Source of the DNA: an uncultured Bacilli bacterium
Lineage (GTDB): Bacteria; Bacillota_I; Bacilli_A; RF39; UBA660
Assembly (NCBI GenBank): GCA_934130045.1
Contig: CAKOXI010000004.1
Span: 1 to 64,000 of the forward strand
Length of the DNA: 64,000 bases
Reading direction: 5' to 3'
Shown here piece after piece: positions 1 to 8,101 of this stretch. The position numbers and the translations under genes were made by a program. The notes beneath the pieces were generated by a model that saw nothing but the letters and a program-made list of their open reading frames with translations, made no database searches and was not told where the DNA came from. Each line of letters begins with the position of its first letter. The first letter of the stretch is position 1.

Positions 1-11
1 TAATGAAAAAA

Positions 12-57
12 GAATTGGTACAAAACTGTCCAATTCCTAGATTGACATTTTTGTCCA
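12..57. repeat. Paired AATTGG/CCAATT repeats, possible mobile element end
   Basis: GAATTGG (12-18) and CCAATTC (30-36) form a perfect inverted repeat. A further TGTCCAATTC-type copy at about 52-61 repeats the right arm in direct orientation, with a shared GACA/TGTC-containing core. Multiple short repeats packed at one border resemble the ends of some insertion sequences (IS21-like elements have such multiple terminal repeats), but no transposase is visible in the window at this side. The rest of 1-310 is AT-rich and shows no gene; I see only an RBS-like CGGAG near 295-300 ahead of the first gene. Confidence 0.3.
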
Positions 58-310
58 ATTCTATATTAACATTTACACTATTAGAAGTTTGCCTTTTATT
101 TTGATACAAAATTATTTATTAATTATTAACTATTTAAGTTTTTAGCGAATTTTATAAATATAAAAATATCCTTAAAAAATTTTAAATGTAAATAAAAAAT
201 TTTAAAAATTTGTGATATAATTGTAGAAATTACGTTCTTATATGTTACAATAAAATGCAAAGCAAGAAAAAATGTTAGTATTGCTTATTTGTGAAGCGGA
301 GTAGATAGAA

Positions 311-2029
311 GTGAAAAATGATACCAAAAATTTAGGTAAATTAATTAAATATTATAAAAAATATAAATTTTTTTCTATACTGGTTGTTTTATTAAGTTTA
401 GGATATGCAGTAATATCATTATTATCGCCAATATATGAAGGTAAATTATTAGGTTATTTTGAAAATTTTAATAAAGAAAATATTTTCAAAACAGCATTAT
501 TTTTAATGGTATTAAGAATTGTAATTGAAATAGTTACAAATCTATGGTCAAGAGTAGTTTTGAAATTAAATGGAAAAGTTAATTTTGATTTAAAAAGTGA
601 TATGTTAGAAAGCTTAACAAATTTTGAAGTGAGAAATTTTGATAATACAAATTCAGGGCTTTTTATATCAAGATTAAATAAGGATACTACTGAATTATCA
701 GAATTATTTGATTATATAACAGACGATTTATCCGGTATAATACTTAATGTTAGTTTTATAGTTTATGTTTGTTATCTTAATATATATTTAGGTTTATATT
801 TGATTTTAAATGTAATATTTGTTTATATTTTAACATCAAAAAAATTATATTATTATAAAAAAGCAAAAAAAGATTATAAAGAAAAAGATGAAAGAGTTGT
901 AGGTTTATACACAGATGTAATAAGAGGAATAAGAGAGATTAAAGATCTTAATTTAAAATCAATGGTTTTACGAGATGTTAATCAAAGACAAACAGAAACA
1001 ATAAAAGCGGAAATAAAAAGTACTCATACTAGAAGAACTTGGAATAGATGGATTAAAGCATTTCAACATATATTAGACTTTATGTTTATATTATTATCAG
1101 TTTACTTTATTATAAATAATACACTTCAAATAAGTTCATTTATGATAATTTTTCTATATAAAAATAAAGTGTTAGATTTAATAAATTATATATCAGAAAT
1201 GAGAGAAAAATTAGCGGATGGAAAAGTTTCTGCTTCAAGAGTATTTGATATAATTACTTATAATTCTTTTAGCAAAGAAATTTATGGAACAACAACTTTG
1301 GATAGTATAAAGGGAAATATAGAATTTAAAAAAGTGGTATTTAAATACAATTCAAATAAACTGTTTGAAAATTTGACTTTCAAAATTAAACCAAATAAGA
1401 TGATTGCAATTGTTGGTAAAAGTGGAGAGGGAAAATCTACTATTTTGAAATTGATAAGTAAAAGTTATAGTGCAACTAGTGGTGAAATATTGATAGATAA
1501 TCACAATATAAATGATTTATCAGAAGAAACAATAAAGAATAACATATCAGTAGTTTCTCAATCTCCTTACATTTTTAATTTATCAATAAAAGAAAATATT
1601 AAATTAGCTAATTCAAATGCAACAGATGATGAGGTAATCGAAGTTTGTAAAAAAGCACAAATTCATGATGTTATTACATCAATGGAAGATGGTTATGATA
1701 CGCTTGTTGGAGAAAATGGAGTTATTTTAAGTGGTGGTCAAAGACAAAGAATTGCTATTGCAAGGGCATTGATAAAAAAATCGAAGATAATTTTACTAGA
1801 TGAGGCAACAAGTTCATTAGATAATAATAATCAAGAAAAAATTAAAAATGTTATTAAAGATTTAGCAAAAGACCATACAGTTATTATTGTTGCACATAGA
1901 TTAAGCACAATAGTAGATTCTGATAATATTTTTGTTTTAGATAAACACAAAATAAGTGCTAGTGGAACGCATAATGAATTGATGAAAAATTGTGCTGAAT
2001 ATAAGAATTTGTATGAGATAGAAGAATAA
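311..2029 (+). CDS. ABC transporter, type I exporter half (TMD-NBD fusion)
   Basis: Fused membrane and nucleotide-binding domain protein of 572 residues, the usual size for homo- or heterodimeric ABC exporters. The first 300 residues hold about six membrane segments (first at about 20-40). The NBD has Walker A GKSGEGKST at about 369-377, the Q-loop SQSPYIF, the signature LSGGQRQR at about 474, Walker B IILLDEATSSLD and the H-loop AHR. It exports a substrate I cannot name (drugs, lipids and peptides are all known for the family). The GTG start at 311 is chosen because no better ATG follows an RBS. No partner ABC gene is adjacent, so it may act as a homodimer. Confidence 0.92.
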   Translation: MKNDTKNLGKLIKYYKKYKFFSILVVLLSLGYAVISLLSPIYEGKLLGYFENFNKENIFKTALFLMVLRIVIEIVTNLWSRVVLKLNGKVNFDLKSDMLESLTNFEVRNFDNTNSGLFISRLNKDTTELSELFDYITDDLSGIILNVSFIVYVCYLNIYLGLYLILNVIFVYILTSKKLYYYKKAKKDYKEKDERVVGLYTDVIRGIREIKDLNLKSMVLRDVNQRQTETIKAEIKSTHTRRTWNRWIKAFQHILDFMFILLSVYFIINNTLQISSFMIIFLYKNKVLDLINYISEMREKLADGKVSASRVFDIITYNSFSKEIYGTTTLDSIKGNIEFKKVVFKYNSNKLFENLTFKIKPNKMIAIVGKSGEGKSTILKLISKSYSATSGEILIDNHNINDLSEETIKNNISVVSQSPYIFNLSIKENIKLANSNATDDEVIEVCKKAQIHDVITSMEDGYDTLVGENGVILSGGQRQRIAIARALIKKSKIILLDEATSSLDNNNQEKIKNVIKDLAKDHTVIIVAHRLSTIVDSDNIFVLDKHKISASGTHNELMKNCAEYKNLYEIEE

Positions 2030-2066
2030 GTAAATTAATATTTAATTTGATAGTAATTGTGATAGA

Positions 2067-2165
2067 ATGAATAAATTTAAGAGTAAAGAAGGAATAGATA
2101 AATTATCAAATCATGTTATAGATGATTTAATAAGTGATATATATATATTTGTGAAGAAGAAATAA
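2067..2165 (+). CDS. Possible 32-residue peptide or gene remnant
   Basis: A short open frame, MNKFKSKEGIDKL... ending VKKK, lies between the ABC exporter and the terminator at 2218-2240. It has no clear RBS and I recognise no family. It may be a decayed gene end rather than a translated peptide. Confidence 0.2.
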   Translation: MNKFKSKEGIDKLSNHVIDDLISDIYIFVKKK

Positions 2166-2217
2166 TCATTGTATATGAATATGAATATAAAAATGTGGTA
2201 GATTTTATAAAATAATT

Positions 2218-2240
2218 AATAGATTTTTATCTATTTTTTT
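2218..2240 (+). terminator. Rho-independent terminator fused to next promoter
   Basis: Stem AATAGAT (2218-2224) / ATCTATT (2229-2235) followed by a T run to 2240. The extended -10 element TGTTATAAT for the next gene starts at 2240, so termination of the upstream unit and initiation of the downstream unit are packed together. Confidence 0.75.
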
Positions 2241-2277
2241 GTTATAATTTACTTAATAAAATTAATCGAGGTTATAT

Positions 2278-3009
2278 ATGAAAAAAAAGATTATTATAGT
2301 GTTATTTTTAATTATAATTATTAGTATTATAGGATATTTTTTATTTATAAAAAAAGATAGAAAAATTTTTAGTCAAACATTTTCCGCTAATATAATAAAT
2401 ATAGAAAAAAATAATGATAAAGTTAATTTATTAGTTAGTGGATTAGATACAAATGATATTAATTATAGAGGTAATTTTACTTTTTCTTTGAATAGTGATT
2501 TTATAGTTTATTTTGAAAATACAAAAACAGATGTTTCAAAATTATCAATTGGTGATAAGATATCAATAACTTTTACTGATAAATTATTAAAAGAAATATC
2601 TCCTATAGAACTAAATAGTATTACTAAAATAGAACTCTTAGAAGCAGTTTCTGACGATTCAGATATTACTATAGATATTAAAAGTATATCAAATACAAGT
2701 GCTGATATTGTTATTAATGATAATAGTGGTATTAAAAATATTTATACAACAGAGTTTAAAATTCAAAAAAAGATAGACAATATTTGGACTGATTTAAAGA
2801 TAATTGATACAAATTTTGAACCCGATTTAGTTGCTTATTATATAAATGAAAATAGTGAAATAGAAATGAAGCAAGACTGGACTTATATGTATGGTAAATT
2901 AGAAAGTGGAAATTATAGAATAGTAAAATTTACTGAATATGTTATGGATAATAATATTTCTATAAAAAAAGATAGAAAGTATATTTATAAAGAGTTTACT
3001 ATTGATTAG
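2278..3009 (+). CDS. Membrane-anchored protein with Ig-like C-terminal domain
   Basis: A 243-residue protein with one N-terminal hydrophobic helix (residues 5-23, KKKIIIVLFLIIIISIIGYF) and an extracytoplasmic beta-rich body. The C-terminal 120 residues, with a tryptophan in NIWTDL and the run LESGNYRIVKF near the end, look like the bacterial Ig-like domain found in Firmicutes surface proteins (Big_14 type); the assignment is from memory of that pattern. There is no lipobox cysteine, so it is probably held by the uncleaved helix. Function is unknown. It lies 18 bases ahead of the DNA repair methyltransferase and may share its transcript. Confidence 0.7.
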   Translation: MKKKIIIVLFLIIIISIIGYFLFIKKDRKIFSQTFSANIINIEKNNDKVNLLVSGLDTNDINYRGNFTFSLNSDFIVYFENTKTDVSKLSIGDKISITFTDKLLKEISPIELNSITKIELLEAVSDDSDITIDIKSISNTSADIVINDNSGIKNIYTTEFKIQKKIDNIWTDLKIIDTNFEPDLVAYYINENSEIEMKQDWTYMYGKLESGNYRIVKFTEYVMDNNISIKKDRKYIYKEFTID

Positions 3010-3027
3010 AATTTTATAGGTGGTTTA

Positions 3028-3543
3028 ATGTTTATAAATTATTATAAAACTATAGATCGATATAGCGATATCTGTATGACAAGTGACGGTTGTTTTTTAA
3101 CTGGACTATGGTTTAAAGATTCAAAAGATGATATAAAACATAAAGGTAATTATAAAATAAAGGATTTACCGATATTTGAAGAAACAAAGAAATGGTTAGA
3201 TATTTATTTTAGTGGAATAATTCCAGATTTTACGCCAAACTATAAATTAGAAAATTTAACACCATTTAGAAATTTAGTTATGGAAGAATTAAAAAAAATT
3301 CCATATGGGAGTGTAGTTACATATGGGGATATTGCTCGCAATGTGGCAAGTATAAAATGTATAAAAAAGATGTCTGCTCAGGCCATCGGTGGAGCAGTTG
3401 CGGCAAATCCTATTTGTATAATTATTCCATGTCATAGAGTAATCGGAAAAAATTCGCGTCTTGTTGGATTTAGTAGTGGAATACAAAATAAAATAGAACT
3501 TTTAAAATTAGAAAATAAAGAAAATTCTAATATAAAATATTAG
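3028..3543 (+). CDS. ogt: Methylated-DNA--protein-cysteine methyltransferase
   Basis: Suicide repair enzyme that takes the alkyl group from O6-alkylguanine onto its own cysteine. The active-site motif IPCHRVIG is present (about residues 132-139), followed by the expected LVGFSSG loop and an ELLKLE helix; the helix-turn-helix region PYGSVVTYGDIA precedes it. At 171 residues the length is normal for Ogt. The ATG at 3028 follows an AGGTGG RBS. The spacing from the preceding gene is only 18 bases, so cotranscription is likely. No Ada regulator domain is attached. Confidence 0.93.
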   Translation: MFINYYKTIDRYSDICMTSDGCFLTGLWFKDSKDDIKHKGNYKIKDLPIFEETKKWLDIYFSGIIPDFTPNYKLENLTPFRNLVMEELKKIPYGSVVTYGDIARNVASIKCIKKMSAQAIGGAVAANPICIIIPCHRVIGKNSRLVGFSSGIQNKIELLKLENKENSNIKY

Positions 3544-3562
3544 ATAGTTAAATTTTTATAAT

Positions 3563-4084
3563 TTATATAAATTTATTTTTATATTCACTTTCCAGTATTT
3601 TTAAAATATCTTCTGGTTTTTCCTTACAATTATTATTAAGCCACATTTTAATAATAGCGGTAATACCAGCTTTAAAAAATTCGCTATGATATTCAATAAA
3701 TTGATCATTATACATTTTTTTAGCAAGTTCTTTATCATAATAATCTATTTTATAATTTGTATCAAAGTTTAATTTAAAATAAGTTTTATAAAATACTTGG
3801 TTATTTTTTATATGATTAAACATTTTTAAATAATTTTCTCTTGTATGACCATCTTCATTATCAAATATATTAGCAAATTCATTTAACATTCTATCTCTTA
3901 TTTTATCAATTAAATCATAGATATCAATGTAATTAGCATAAAATGTTGTTCTATTTATATTAGCAAATTTACATATTTTTGATATTGTAATATCTTTAAT
4001 ATCATTATTTTGGATTAGATTTAAAAATGTTTTTTCAATTCGTTCTATTGAATCCTTTTTTCTTTTATTATTAGGCTTATTCAT
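3563..4084 (-). CDS. TetR/AcrR-family transcriptional regulator
   Basis: A 173-residue one-component regulator. The N-terminal helix-turn-helix is clear: DITISKICKFANINRTTFYANYIDIYDLI (about residues 35-62), the typical TetR DNA-binding block. The C-terminal part, ending AIIKMWLNNNCKEKPEDILKILES, resembles the TetR_C_8 type ligand domain. It is transcribed divergently from the membrane protein genes at 4329-5592, which it may control. An 8-bp inverted repeat at 4105-4131 in its 5' leader is a candidate operator. Ligand unknown. Confidence 0.9.
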   Translation of the reverse strand: MNKPNNKRKKDSIERIEKTFLNLIQNNDIKDITISKICKFANINRTTFYANYIDIYDLIDKIRDRMLNEFANIFDNEDGHTRENYLKMFNHIKNNQVFYKTYFKLNFDTNYKIDYYDKELAKKMYNDQFIEYHSEFFKAGITAIIKMWLNNNCKEKPEDILKILESEYKNKFI

Positions 4085-4104
4085 AAGTCCTCCATTAACT
4101 CAAC

Positions 4105-4131
4105 AAAACAGTATAAATTGATGACTGTTTT
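4105..4131. promoter_or_regulatory. Candidate TetR operator (inverted repeat)
   Basis: AAAACAGT (4105-4112) and ACTGTTTT (4124-4131) are perfect inverted 8-mers with an 11-base spacer, 20 bases upstream of the TetR start codon and just downstream of a minus-strand TATAAT (4144-4150 region). This is a usual place for an autoregulatory operator; it could alternatively be an mRNA hairpin. Confidence 0.45.
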
Positions 4132-4197
4132 TTTTCTTATTTTATATTATACTATAAATGTAATAACACAACAAGTGTTTGAATATTGAGAATTTTG

Positions 4198-4311
4198 ATG
4201 TCTAAATTAGAGAATATTAATAAAAAAATAGAAAAAAATATTATTAGTAATTATAAAAAATTTAAAATGATAGAATTAAAAGAAGAAAAGTTAATGAATA
4301 AAATTTATTAA
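4198..4311 (+). CDS. Possible 37-residue peptide next to TetR
   Basis: Open frame MSKLENINKKIEKNIISNYKK... ending NKIY. It has a lysine/isoleucine repeat character (KKIEKNII..YKK) like small helical peptides I have seen encoded beside TetR regulators and permeases in Firmicutes, where the full versions are longer; this one stops early. It ends 17 bases before the next gene. The RBS is weak (TTGAG), so translation is uncertain. Confidence 0.35.
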   Translation: MSKLENINKKIEKNIISNYKKFKMIELKEEKLMNKIY

Positions 4312-4328
4312 GATAAGGAGACATTAGT

Positions 4329-4727
4329 ATGAAAAAAGAAACTTTATTAGAAATTATTATAGGTACTATTGGGGGAATTGTTTTTGGAATAGGTATGTGT
4401 ATGTGTTTAATACCTGAATGGGATTTATTTAATATAGGTGTTATAGTAACTATTATAGGATTTATTATTTTACTTTGTATTATTCCTGTTTATAGAAGTA
4501 GTCATCCAAAAAGTTCAAAAAAAGGAAATGTTAACTATGGAATTGTTTTAACTTGGATAATTGGTATAATTGGTGCTTTAGTAATGGGATTTGGTATGAG
4601 TAAAGTTATGACTGGTGATGTAGATAAAACTGATATAATAATAGGACTAATTACTGGAATTGTTGGTTTAATAGTTTGTATATTGAATTATCCTATTTAT
4701 GCTTATATTAAAGGAAATAAAAATTAA
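4329..4727 (+). CDS. Four-helix membrane protein, unknown function
   Basis: A 132-residue protein made of four hydrophobic segments (about 8-28, 33-52, 70-90, 98-125) separated by a basic loop RSSHPKSSKKGN. The two halves look alike (each begins with a GIxGxxxxGxGM pattern: IGGIVFGIGMCM and IGALVMGFGMSK), suggesting an internal duplication. RBS AAGGAG at 4315-4320 supports the start. It faces away from the TetR gene and is the most likely target of that regulator. No catalytic motif is visible. Confidence 0.7.
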   Translation: MKKETLLEIIIGTIGGIVFGIGMCMCLIPEWDLFNIGVIVTIIGFIILLCIIPVYRSSHPKSSKKGNVNYGIVLTWIIGIIGALVMGFGMSKVMTGDVDKTDIIIGLITGIVGLIVCILNYPIYAYIKGNKN

Positions 4728-4734
4728 AATAAAT

Positions 4735-5592
4735 ATGAAAGAAAAACTAAATAAAATATTACACCCTAGTAATATTTTTATTGTTATTAATGCTGCAGTA
4801 ATTATCTTTTCACTCCTATACTTAATTTTACTAAATAGATTTAATAAAATAGAATCTTATTTTTTATATTTAATTATGACATATTCTTTAGTTGTAATAG
4901 TTATAAAAGTTTTTAATTTAGTTAAATTTAAAATTAATAAAATAATAAGTAGTAATAAGTATTTAACTAAATATAAGAACGACTATAAATTAAGATATAA
5001 GATATCACTATATTCATCATTGTTTTTTAATCTTTTGTATGTTTTTTTTAAACTTATATCTGGTATAGTTTATAAATCATTATGGTTTATTACTTTTTCA
5101 TTATATTATTTATTACTTGTTATAGTTAGAATTAATATAGTTAAAGAAGAAATAAAAAGTGATAAGTCATTAAGTGATGAATGGATGAAATATCGTAAAT
5201 GTGCAATTATTTTATTATTTATGAATGTAATTTTAACAATGATTATTTTGGTTATTTTAAATATGAAAATAACTATTAAGTATCATATGTATATAGTTAT
5301 TCTTATGGCAATATATACCTTTTACATAATGATTTATAGTATTATTAATTTATTTAAGTATCGTAAATTAAATAGTCCATTAGTATTAGCTTCAAAAGTT
5401 GTTAATTTTATAAGTTGTTTAATATCGATGTTATCTTTAGAAATAGTTATGCTTTCAACGTTTGGAGAAAATAAAATTAAATTTAATGAAATAATGATTA
5501 TGACAACAGGTGGATTTTTAAGTATTATTATATTAGTTATATGTATGTATATGATTATTAAGTCAACAGAGTGGTTAAATAATCGTGAGTAA
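4735..5592 (+). CDS. Polytopic membrane protein, unknown function
   Basis: About 285 residues with seven to eight hydrophobic helices and short lysine-rich loops; no recognised motif. I place the start at the ATG at 4735 (MKEKLNKILHPSN), after the stop of the preceding gene; an in-frame ATG at 4699 would overlap that gene by 29 bases, and neither has a strong RBS. It follows the four-helix protein by 7 bases, so the two are probably one transcript under the TetR regulator. Terminator at 5605-5628. Confidence 0.65.
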   Translation: MKEKLNKILHPSNIFIVINAAVIIFSLLYLILLNRFNKIESYFLYLIMTYSLVVIVIKVFNLVKFKINKIISSNKYLTKYKNDYKLRYKISLYSSLFFNLLYVFFKLISGIVYKSLWFITFSLYYLLLVIVRINIVKEEIKSDKSLSDEWMKYRKCAIILLFMNVILTMIILVILNMKITIKYHMYIVILMAIYTFYIMIYSIINLFKYRKLNSPLVLASKVVNFISCLISMLSLEIVMLSTFGENKIKFNEIMIMTTGGFLSIIILVICMYMIIKSTEWLNNRE

Positions 5593-5604
5593 TTTTTAAT
5601 TATT

Positions 5605-5628
5605 AAGTAGATGTATTTCTACTTTTTT
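5605..5628 (+). terminator. Rho-independent terminator
   Basis: Stem AAGTAGA (5605-5611) / TCTACTT (5618-5624) with a 6-base loop and a run of six T, right after the membrane protein gene. Confidence 0.8.
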
Positions 5629-5654
5629 GTATATAATAAAAATATAAAAAAGTA

Positions 5655-5685
5655 TTGACTCGTGTTTTACACACGGGCTTATTAC
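5655..5685 (+). promoter_or_regulatory. Orphan MerR-type promoter/operator
   Basis: TTGACT (5655-5660), then the dyad CGTGTTT-T-ACACACG (5661-5675), then TATTAC (5680-5685) 19 bases after the -35. It closely matches the element at 8576-8606 in front of the aldo/keto reductase, including the preceding AAAAAGTA. The elongated 19-bp spacer with a central dyad is the hallmark of MerR-activated promoters. No open frame follows directly; the stretch 5690-5905 appears non-coding. Confidence 0.55.
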
Positions 5686-5950
5686 GCTAAAGAAGTCGAA
5701 GAATTATAACTAGTTTAAAATAAGTTAATGAAGACTTCAGTCAATTTTGTTAAATATTAGCTTATAATGTTTGCAATATCTAAAATTATGGAATAACAAA
5801 ATCAAAACAAAATAAAGTTGTACTATATCCATTTAGTAGCATTAGTCCTAGACATAATTTGCTTTAAAAGATATTAAATTTAGTGCCTTTTTATTTTTCA
5901 TAAGATATATGATATAATCTTGGTAAATTGGAAAAAGAAAGGAAACGGTT
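5686..5950 (+). other. Non-coding stretch before nucleoside hydrolase gene
   Basis: No convincing gene on either strand. The first half may be the decayed remains of whatever the orphan MerR-type promoter once drove. Near the end, TGATATAAT (5910-5918) is an extended -10 for the nucleoside hydrolase operon and AAAGGA (5938-5943) is its RBS. Confidence 0.5.
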
Positions 5951-6784
5951 ATGAAGAATATAATACTAGACACAGATTTATATAATGAAATAGATGACCA
6001 AATTGCTTTAGCATATGTATTAAAATCAAAAGATGCATTAAATTTAGAAGCAGTTACAATTGCGCCATTTACCAAAGGTGAATATAATACCAAAACCTCA
6101 ATTGATAAAAGCTATGAAGTAGCTAAAAAAATATTTAAAATGTGCGGTGAAGAAAATTATGACATAATATTGAAAGGAGCTACAGAATATTTTACAAACA
6201 ATCCTCATCAAACAAATGAGGCAGTTAATAAGATAATAAAAATAGCTAAAAAAAATGATAAAACATACATTTTAAGTATAGGATGTATAACTAATATTGC
6301 ATTAGCAATAAAAAAGGAACCATCAATAATAAACAAAATAGAAGTAATTTGGTTAGGTACTAACTTTTTATTTATGAAAAATAATGATTTTAATTTTAGA
6401 CAAGATGTTGAAGCAGTTAGATTTGTATTGGATAGTAAAGTAAAAATAACTATAATTCCTACTTATCCAGTAAGCTATGGGCTAATGATTTCAAAATATG
6501 AATTAGAAAATAGAATAAGAAATACTAACGAATTGTGTAATTATTTTTGTGATATATTTACAGATGATTATGGTACTAAAAAAATAAGAAGAGTTATATG
6601 GGATATTAGTACTGTAGCATATATGATTAATAAAGAATGGTTTGAAACAATGGAAATAAGTTGTCCTAGAATAAAAGATGATACATCATTTAAATTAACA
6701 AAATTTAGACATAAAATAAAATTTGTTCAAAGGCTTAATAGCGATAAAATATATGATGATTTATTTTCAAAAATTACGAAGTGA
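5951..6784 (+). CDS. Nucleoside hydrolase family protein
   Basis: A 277-residue protein starting MKNIILDTDLYNEIDDQIAL, which carries the metal-binding DTD...DDQxAL signature of inosine/uridine-preferring nucleoside hydrolases (N-glycosidic cleavage of nucleosides to base and ribose, Ca-dependent). Further family features are the SIGCITNIALAI segment and the NFRQDVEAVRFVLDS region where the usual NxxxDPEAA motif sits; NFRQDVEAV keeps the acidic residue. Length is slightly short of the usual 310. It opens a three-gene unit: its stop overlaps the RBS of the next gene. Substrate cannot be read from the sequence. Confidence 0.88.
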   Translation: MKNIILDTDLYNEIDDQIALAYVLKSKDALNLEAVTIAPFTKGEYNTKTSIDKSYEVAKKIFKMCGEENYDIILKGATEYFTNNPHQTNEAVNKIIKIAKKNDKTYILSIGCITNIALAIKKEPSIINKIEVIWLGTNFLFMKNNDFNFRQDVEAVRFVLDSKVKITIIPTYPVSYGLMISKYELENRIRNTNELCNYFCDIFTDDYGTKKIRRVIWDISTVAYMINKEWFETMEISCPRIKDDTSFKLTKFRHKIKFVQRLNSDKIYDDLFSKITK

Positions 6785-6791
6785 GGTATAT

Positions 6792-7262
6792 ATGAAAGTA
6801 AAATATTATGGAGATAAAATAGAAAAAAGTAAAAAAGCAATATCATTGTGTGGACCGACTCCCAGAAATAATAAAGTAACTAGTTGGAGAAAAGAAGCTT
6901 TAGATATATTACAAAATATTGGTTATGATGGGATTGTGTATGTTCCAGAACTAAAAGATGAAATGGAAGTATTTAAAACAAAAGAGGAACAATTATTTTG
7001 GGAAAGAGATTGTTATATCAATTCAAATGTAATATTATTTTGGGTACCAAGAAAATTTCCATCAATGCTAGGATTAACTACAAATGTAGAATTTGGTTAT
7101 TGGTTAAAAAGTAAAAAATGCATATATGGCAGACCAGATGGTGCTTATAGAACATACTATTTGGATTGGTTATATAATTTAGAATATAATAGAAATCCAA
7201 TAAATTCATTAGAAGAATTGTTAAAACAAGCAGTAAAAATGAGTAAAGGAGAGCAACTATGA
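6792..7262 (+). CDS. Nucleoside 2-deoxyribosyltransferase-like protein
   Basis: A 156-residue protein with the pattern of the nucleoside 2-deoxyribosyltransferase-like (Nuc_deoxyrib_tr) fold: a beta-start KKAISLCGPTPRNN, WRKEAL, a mid segment CYINSNVILFWVPRKFP, and TTNVEFGYWLKSKKCIYGRPDGA where the glutamate would be the nucleophile. The family moves deoxyribose between bases or hydrolyses nucleoside monophosphates. The start at 6792 has GAGGT at 6783; an upstream in-frame ATG would overlap the hydrolase. It overlaps the next gene by ATGA coupling (7259-7262). Its place between a nucleoside hydrolase and a kinase supports nucleotide metabolism. Confidence 0.82.
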   Translation: MKVKYYGDKIEKSKKAISLCGPTPRNNKVTSWRKEALDILQNIGYDGIVYVPELKDEMEVFKTKEEQLFWERDCYINSNVILFWVPRKFPSMLGLTTNVEFGYWLKSKKCIYGRPDGAYRTYYLDWLYNLEYNRNPINSLEELLKQAVKMSKGEQL

Positions 7263-7828
7263 AAAGTATAATGATACTTGGGATATGTAGGACTGGGAAG
7301 ACTACCTTTTCAAAAATGATACAAAAAGAATTTAATAATTATCAAATTATAGAAGTTGACACAATTATTTCCGCATTGCAAAAAACTGTACCCAATGTTC
7401 CAATTGGATTTATTCACGATAATTTAAAAGAAAATAGATTGCCTGAATTTTTAAATTTGCTTATACAAAAGAATATTAATAAAAATGGAAAAGAACTAGG
7501 TTTTATTATAAACGGAGATTCTATTTTGCCTGAAGAGTTATCTAAATATTTTGATTTAAAAGATATGATTGTTTATTATTTTGTAACCGAAAAGTTATCT
7601 CCTAAACAAATTCTAGAAAATTGTAGGAGGTTTGATGCAAAAGAAGAATGGACTACTAGAAGGTCAGATGATGAATTATTAAATCATTTTAAATTTTATA
7701 AAGAAATAGAAAAGAAGATTATAAGTGATTGTAAGATGTATAATATAAAATGCATTGATACATCTGAAAACAGACAGATATTATTTAATCAATTATTAGA
7801 TGAGATAAAATATGAATTGAATACATAA
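7259..7828 (+). CDS. P-loop kinase-like protein (AAA_33/zeta-like)
   Basis: A 189-residue P-loop protein. Walker A is GICRTGKTTF at residues 8-17; EVDTIISAL (about 34) would be the phosphoacceptor-site acid, and FIINGDSI the Walker B-like strand. Arginines in NCRRFDAKEEWTTRRSDDEL could form the lid. Such small kinases phosphorylate nucleosides, sugars or shikimate-like alcohols. It is translationally coupled to the deoxyribosyltransferase-like gene and ends the unit, so nucleoside or deoxynucleoside phosphorylation is the likeliest role (inference). Confidence 0.72.
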   Translation: MKSIMILGICRTGKTTFSKMIQKEFNNYQIIEVDTIISALQKTVPNVPIGFIHDNLKENRLPEFLNLLIQKNINKNGKELGFIINGDSILPEELSKYFDLKDMIVYYFVTEKLSPKQILENCRRFDAKEEWTTRRSDDELLNHFKFYKEIEKKIISDCKMYNIKCIDTSENRQILFNQLLDEIKYELNT

Positions 7829-8032
7829 ATTTGTTATAATTTTATCGTAATTTAAAAAATTGTGATATGTTTTAATAATTGAGTGATATTTGTATCAATC
7901 TTTATGAAAGCCGGAAAAAGTTGTAGATATTTATGTTTATTCCGTTATAGCTATAGAAATAAATATTTAGAATGTTCTGGGTATGAATAAGGAAGACTCA
8001 AAAAAACATTACAAGTACAATACCAGTAAATT

Positions 8033-8074
8033 GGATCAATATACGCTGTTGATGGTGGTATGGGTGCAATATAA
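8033..8074 (+). pseudogene. C-terminal scrap of a short-chain dehydrogenase
   Basis: The frame at 8033-8074 reads GSIYAVDGGMGAI then stop, which is the characteristic SDR C-terminus (Y-x-VDGG). Just upstream, in another frame, YNTSK could be the preceding residues, implying a frameshift. No start, Rossmann motif or catalytic YxxxK is present within the 256-base gap 7829-8084, so this is only a remnant. The gap otherwise holds an extended -10 like TGTTATAAT (7832-7840) and no other gene. Confidence 0.45.
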
Positions 8075-8101
8075 AAATGATGGCTTATTTGTCATCATTT
8101 T
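8074..8101 (-). terminator. Terminator of the MerR gene
   Basis: AAAATGATG (8074-8082) / CATCATTTT (8093-8101): a 9-bp stem that overlaps the last codons of the minus-strand MerR gene, with the T run on the minus strand beyond 8077. Confidence 0.7.

Noticed and set aside
6782..6784. Possible reassignment of UGA to Trp, given the Mollicutes-like composition
   Set aside because: TGA ends several complete proteins at their normal lengths (here, and in overlapping ATGA junctions), and tryptophan is coded by TGG throughout.
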